A stretch of 64,000 nucleotides of DNA, taken from contig NZ_JPVR01000081.1 of assembly GCF_000772935.1 (NCBI RefSeq), forward strand, positions 62,001 through 126,000, read 5' to 3'. The stretch comes from Lysinibacillus boronitolerans JCM 21713 = 10a = NBRC 103108. GTDB lineage: Bacteria > Bacillota > Bacilli > Bacillales_A > Planococcaceae. Of the stretch, positions 60,893 through 64,000 are shown one piece after another. The translations under genes were made by a program, and so were the position numbers. Every line of letters starts with the position of its first letter. Within the stretch, counting starts at the first letter, position 1. Under the pieces are notes generated by a model. It was not told where the DNA came from, did not search any database, and saw only the letters and a list, made by a program, of their open reading frames with translations.

Positions 60893-61728
60893 TAGAATTC
60901 TATCCTCCTATTTGAGGCTTATCCGCTACTTTGAGCGTTCTATCCGCTACTTTTTCAGTTTTATCCTGCACTTTTAGCATTCTATCCTTCTATTTGAGGG
61001 CTATCCTCCACTTTGAGCGTTCTATCCGCTACTTTTTCAGTTCTATCCTCCACTTTTAGCATTCTATCCTTCTATTTGAGGGGTATCCTCCACTTTGAGC
61101 GTTCTATCCGCTACTTTTTCAGTTCTATCCTGCACTTTTAGCATTCTATCCTCCTATTTGAGGGGTATCCTCCACTTTGAGCGTTCTATCCGCCACTTTT
61201 TCAGTTTTATCCTGCACTTTTAGCATTCTATCCTGCTATTTGAGGGGTATCCTCCACTTTGAGCGTTCTATCCGCTACTTTTTCAGTTTTATCCTCCACT
61301 TTTAGAATTCTATCCTGCTATTTGAGGCTTATCCTCCACTTTGAACGTTCTATCCGCTACTTTTTCAGTTCTATCCTGCACTTTTAGCATTCTATCCTTC
61401 TATTTGAGGGCTATCCTCTACTTTGAGCGTTCTATCCGCTACTTTTTCAGGCTTATCCTGCACTTTTAGCATTCTATCCTTCTATTTGAGGCTTATCCTC
61501 CACTTTGAGCGTTCTATTCGCTACTTTTTCAGTTTTATCCTCCACTTTGAGCGTTCTATCCGCTACTTTTTCAGTTTTATCCTCCACTTTTAGCATTCTA
61601 TCCTTCTATTTGAGGGGTATCCGCTACTTTAAGCGTTCTATCCGCAACTTTTAGAATTCTATCCTTCTATTCGAGGCTTATCCTCCACTTTGAGCGTTCT
61701 ATCCGCCACTTTTTCAGCTCTATCCCTC
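60893..61728. repeat. Tandem repeat array with an 82-bp period made of about 20.5-bp units
   Basis: About 40 units, each starting TATCC, follow one another. Four unit types alternate: TATCCTCCACTTTGAGCGTT, TATCCGCTACTTTTTCAGTT, TATCCTGCACTTTTAGCATT and TATCCTTCTATTTGAGGGG. The CTATTTGAGG landmark recurs at 60908, 60990, 61072, 61154, 61236, 61318, 61400 and 61482, exactly 82 bp apart; then an extra pair of units and a deletion disturb the register (61606, 61667). The right end runs into the coding sequence of the acetyltransferase. Confidence 0.95.
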
Positions 61729-62168
61729 CTTTTATACAGCATTTCTATATGTTCTATTCCATCTTCTAAATAAACAGCTGATGTCGTTTTGAATCCAAAG
61801 CCCTCATAGAATTTTAGCAAATATGCCTGCGCAGAAATGCGGATTGCGTCTTCTCCAATATCATCTTGAATAAAATCAATTGCTCTTTTAACCATTTCCA
61901 GAGACAATCCCCTTCTTCTGTATGCTTGCTTTGTTAACACTCTTCCGATTGCTGCTTCTTGATATGCTATTCCTTTGGGTAGGATCCTTAAATACCCAAC
62001 TACCTCTCCTTGGTCTTCACCAAATAAATGATAAGCATTTTCGTCTTTTGAATCTAGATCCTGATAGACACATTCTTGCTCTACCACAAAAACTTCCGCA
62101 CGAACCTTCAGTATCTCATATAGTTCTTTTACGGTTAACTCATCAAATTTTTTTATCTTCCAATCCAC
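61659..62168 (-). CDS. ElaA-like GNAT acetyltransferase with a repeat-derived tail
   Basis: The first 147 residues are an ElaA-type GNAT: LTVKELYEILKVRAEVFVVE with QECVY, AIGRVLTKQAYRRRGLSLEM as the acetyl-CoA loop, and LKFYEGFGF. After IEMLYKRRD the frame enters the 82-bp tandem array, adding about 22 residues (RAEKVADRTLKVEDKPRIEG) translated from repeat units. It starts at a GTG with AAGGAGG upstream. The natural end was probably near residue 147. Confidence 0.82.
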   Translation of the reverse strand: MDWKIKKFDELTVKELYEILKVRAEVFVVEQECVYQDLDSKDENAYHLFGEDQGEVVGYLRILPKGIAYQEAAIGRVLTKQAYRRRGLSLEMVKRAIDFIQDDIGEDAIRISAQAYLLKFYEGFGFKTTSAVYLEDGIEHIEMLYKRRDRAEKVADRTLKVEDKPRIEG

Positions 62169-62293
62169 TTTTATAGCCTCCTTATACTATTCAATTTAAT
62201 AAAGTATAGCAAAAGTAGAATAAAAGTGGATCAGCTCCTTTTAATGTAAAAAATTAAACTACATAACAATCTAGAAATTTACTTGCGTCACTA

Positions 62294-62371
62294 TTAAACT
62301 TCCATAGGATTCCGAATTCTCATTTCTTCTATGATCAGTTTTCGTTTGGCTAGGATCACCATGTTATCCAT
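62294..62371 (-). pseudogene. Remnant of the HTH partner of the DUF2975 protein
   Basis: A 25-codon frame directly downstream reads MDNMVILAKRKLIIEEM and stops. VMLAKRKMS is the start of YozG-type Cro/C1 regulators that normally follow DUF2975 genes. The rest of the HTH domain is gone. Confidence 0.5.
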
Positions 62372-62372
62372 C

Positions 62373-62858
62373 TCAGACCGTCAAATCATTTTCTAATTTT
62401 ATATTCGTCACTTCTTGTAGAAGCCGCTGGAGGACAGCAGCAAAAATGGCGATAACCAGTGAAACAAAAATAATGAGGAGTCCCACTATTCCAAAAGGAG
62501 GATCCATTTTGTTTGTTATAAAATGAAAAAGGGGTGCACCTAATACATGCAAGCCACTGATTATTATTGCACACCACTTTATGTACTTTAACGCTTTTAC
62601 AGATAATTCCGAGAACGCTGTATTCGCATCAATGTACCTTAAAAGTTTAAAAGCCTGATAGAGAGCAATGTAAAAAGGTACAGCCGATCCATACATCACA
62701 ATGAAAATCAGAGAATTCATTGGGTAAAAATTCGGATACAAACTCGATGCGAAATGAGCCATAGGAGGTACAAAAAATATACATAGGGCAAGAATGGCAA
62801 TGCCAGCCAGAAGAATCATTCCCTTTAAGAAAGTTGTTAAACCTCGTTTACCATTCAT
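62373..62858 (-). CDS. DUF2975-family membrane protein
   Basis: The 161-residue protein has four helices and the DUF2975 pattern: a first helix near GMILLAGIAILALCIFFVPP, FKLLRYIDANTAFSELSVKA and a last helix followed by EVTNIKLENDLTV. GAGGTG lies 6 nt before the ATG at 62858. These proteins usually form a pair with a small HTH regulator, here reduced to a fragment. Confidence 0.82.
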   Translation of the reverse strand: MNGKRGLTTFLKGMILLAGIAILALCIFFVPPMAHFASSLYPNFYPMNSLIFIVMYGSAVPFYIALYQAFKLLRYIDANTAFSELSVKALKYIKWCAIIISGLHVLGAPLFHFITNKMDPPFGIVGLLIIFVSLVIAIFAAVLQRLLQEVTNIKLENDLTV

Positions 62859-63037
62859 AGAAAGCACCTCACTTAATTAATGACACTATAAATCTAACAC
62901 AAAATTTATCGATTAACAATAAATAATAATTGTTTTTAACTATATTATTATTGTTATTTATATATTTGACATTCATTGAAATAATCACAAGCGCCTTACT
63001 ACATTAGATTGTAGTAAGGAAGTTCTTTAAAAAGCAC

Positions 63038-63069
63038 TTGACCTTCCCCTGCACAGGAAACTGTATACT
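63038..63069 (+). promoter_or_regulatory. MerR-type promoter with a long spacer
   Basis: TTGACC and TATACT are separated by 20 bases. The spacer holds an imperfect palindrome (TTCCCCTGCACAGGAAA), as in promoters that MerR-family activators twist to restore spacing. Confidence 0.65.
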
Positions 63070-63100
63070 TGCATTAAGTTATTAGATTGGAGGTGATCGT

Positions 63101-63919
63101 TTGTTTAAAATCAGTGAATTTTCTAGGCTAAGCAAAGTATCCTTGAAAACATTGCGCTATTATGATCAGATTGGCATATTAAAGCCGAGAAAGGTGGACC
63201 ATGATACTTGCTACCGATACTATTCAGCAGACCAGCTACTAGAGCTCAATCGGATCTTTCTCTATAAGGAATTGGGGTTTACCTTGCCACAAATTATACG
63301 TTTGCTCCACGAAGATATTTCGTTAAAAGATATACAAGGGATGTTTAAGCTGAAAAAAAGTGAGATTCAACATATTATCCAGACGGAGCAGGCCAAGCTT
63401 GCACGAATTGAAGAACGTATGCAACTTTTAGAACGAGAGGGTCAGGTGGAATCAGATCAAGAAATCCGCATCAAGGCAGTGGATGCTCAGCAATTCCTTT
63501 CTTTAAAAGCACGCGGGAGAGAAGAAGATATTCCAGACCTGTTTTGTACATTTAATCAATTACTCACAAAGGAAATGCGCCAATTAGCTCAAAGTCCTCA
63601 GGTCGTTTTATGGAAAGAAATAGAGGAGAAAGAAGACGAGTTTGAATTTGAAGTCGGTTATTTTTTAACCAAGGAGCTTTCATCATTCCCTGATACATTT
63701 CAACTACGGACTCTTCCTCCTGAGCCAATGATGGCCACAATGACCTTTCGTTCGGATTCTAACTTTGCTTGTACAGCCTGTGTTGATTTAGCTAAATGGA
63801 TTGTAGAAAATAACTATCAATTCAAGGAAAACGAACCAGGTAGAGAAATATATTTACCATTATCTACAACCCAAAACGTCCAATTAATGGAGATACAAAT
63901 ACCTATTATAAATTGCTGA
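63101..63919 (+). CDS. MerR-family regulator with a GyrI-like effector domain
   Basis: The start is the TTG at 63101 behind GGAGGTGATCG. Residues 1-70 are a MerR DNA-binding domain (FKISEFSRLSKVSLKTLRYY, then YRYYSADQLLELNRI), residues 75-120 a coiled coil, and the rest a GyrI/BmrR-like ligand domain. It probably activates itself and the downstream transporter gene in response to a cationic drug. Confidence 0.85.
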   Translation: MFKISEFSRLSKVSLKTLRYYDQIGILKPRKVDHDTCYRYYSADQLLELNRIFLYKELGFTLPQIIRLLHEDISLKDIQGMFKLKKSEIQHIIQTEQAKLARIEERMQLLEREGQVESDQEIRIKAVDAQQFLSLKARGREEDIPDLFCTFNQLLTKEMRQLAQSPQVVLWKEIEEKEDEFEFEVGYFLTKELSSFPDTFQLRTLPPEPMMATMTFRSDSNFACTACVDLAKWIVENNYQFKENEPGREIYLPLSTTQNVQLMEIQIPIINC

Positions 63920-63936
63920 AGGAAGCGTGAATTGAG

Positions 63937-64000
63937 TTGAAAAATAAGCTGATTATCTATGTTTTATCACTCATTGTTTTTCTAATCGGAACCGTTGAGT
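63937..64000 (+). CDS. Probable membrane transporter, cut by the window end
   Basis: Only 21 codons are visible: a TTG start, then KNKLIIYVLSLIVFLIGTVE, the first transmembrane helix of a likely MFS drug transporter. It lies 17 nt after the MerR gene and should be cotranscribed with it. The family is inferred from context. Confidence 0.45.
   Translation, partial: MKNKLIIYVLSLIVFLIGTVE

Noticed and set aside
60893..61728. Tandem array considered as a CRISPR
   Set aside because: The units are contiguous variants of one another with no unique spacers, and no cas genes are present.

Overview
The window reads as chromosomal DNA of an AT-rich, spore-forming Firmicute close to Lysinibacillus or a related Bacillaceae/Planococcaceae genus. 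The evidence is a gamma-type small acid-soluble spore protein, a CotF-family coat operon with an alcohol dehydrogenase, a YjcZ-type sporulation peptide, bacilliredoxin, OhrR/Ohr, YpjP, many GGAGG-type ribosome binding sites, GTG and TTG starts, and a C-terminal S-layer-homology-like module on a secreted lysozyme-like protein. This taxon call is inference from protein families; no rRNA or tRNA gene is visible.

Layout. 1-10 kb holds a truncated secreted protein, an integrase relic, a FusB-like EF-G-binding protein, a TetR regulator, the spore protein SspE with a sigma-G-like promoter, a secreted SLT/SH3 enzyme and YpjP. 10-18 kb holds a lipoprotein, a broken DUF3888 paralogue, the coat-F/AdhB operon and an oxidative-stress block (nitroreductase, Ohr, OhrR). 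18-25 kb holds an orphan amino-acid-binding lipoprotein, an ECF sigma/anti-sigma pair, an AbiEii-like protein with a degenerate catalytic motif, a kanamycin nucleotidyltransferase-like gene, an Imm22-like pair, a YpiP-like methyltransferase and bacilliredoxin.

25.1-28.2 kb is the most unusual region. On the minus strand three direct repeats each carry a 34-nt hairpin with every hallmark of group II intron domain V, followed by a domain VI-like hairpin. Each is followed directly by a different start-less open frame of 106-108 codons encoding a surface-protein type domain, all in the same phase relative to the predicted 3' splice site, and each open frame ends at its own terminator. This looks like an array of alternative 3' exons for a group II intron in a surface-protein gene. 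No intron body, reverse transcriptase or 5' exon is recognisable in the window. A frameshifted Big-type surface-protein relic lies just upstream.

28-45 kb is a mosaic of ordinary genes (DUF4256, S66 peptidase, MsrA, a T-box-controlled amino-acid permease, a TrxB-like flavoprotein, lipoproteins, a second ECF sigma/anti-sigma pair) and many broken genes. At least ten full or partial copies of a small palindromic repeat lie beside the damage. 45-58 kb holds YjcZ, a HExxH lipoprotein, DUF3888, two PadR-controlled membrane operons (one a DrrAB-like ABC transporter with DUF1048), a ferredoxin, an HAD phosphatase, a pyrimidine-dimer glycosylase-like protein, GNAT and oleate hydratase. 58-64 kb holds HXXEE and BASS-family membrane proteins, a Qnr-like pentapeptide protein, an 82-bp tandem repeat array that runs into an ElaA-like acetyltransferase, a DUF2975 protein with a broken HTH partner, and a MerR regulator in front of a probable transporter cut by the window end.
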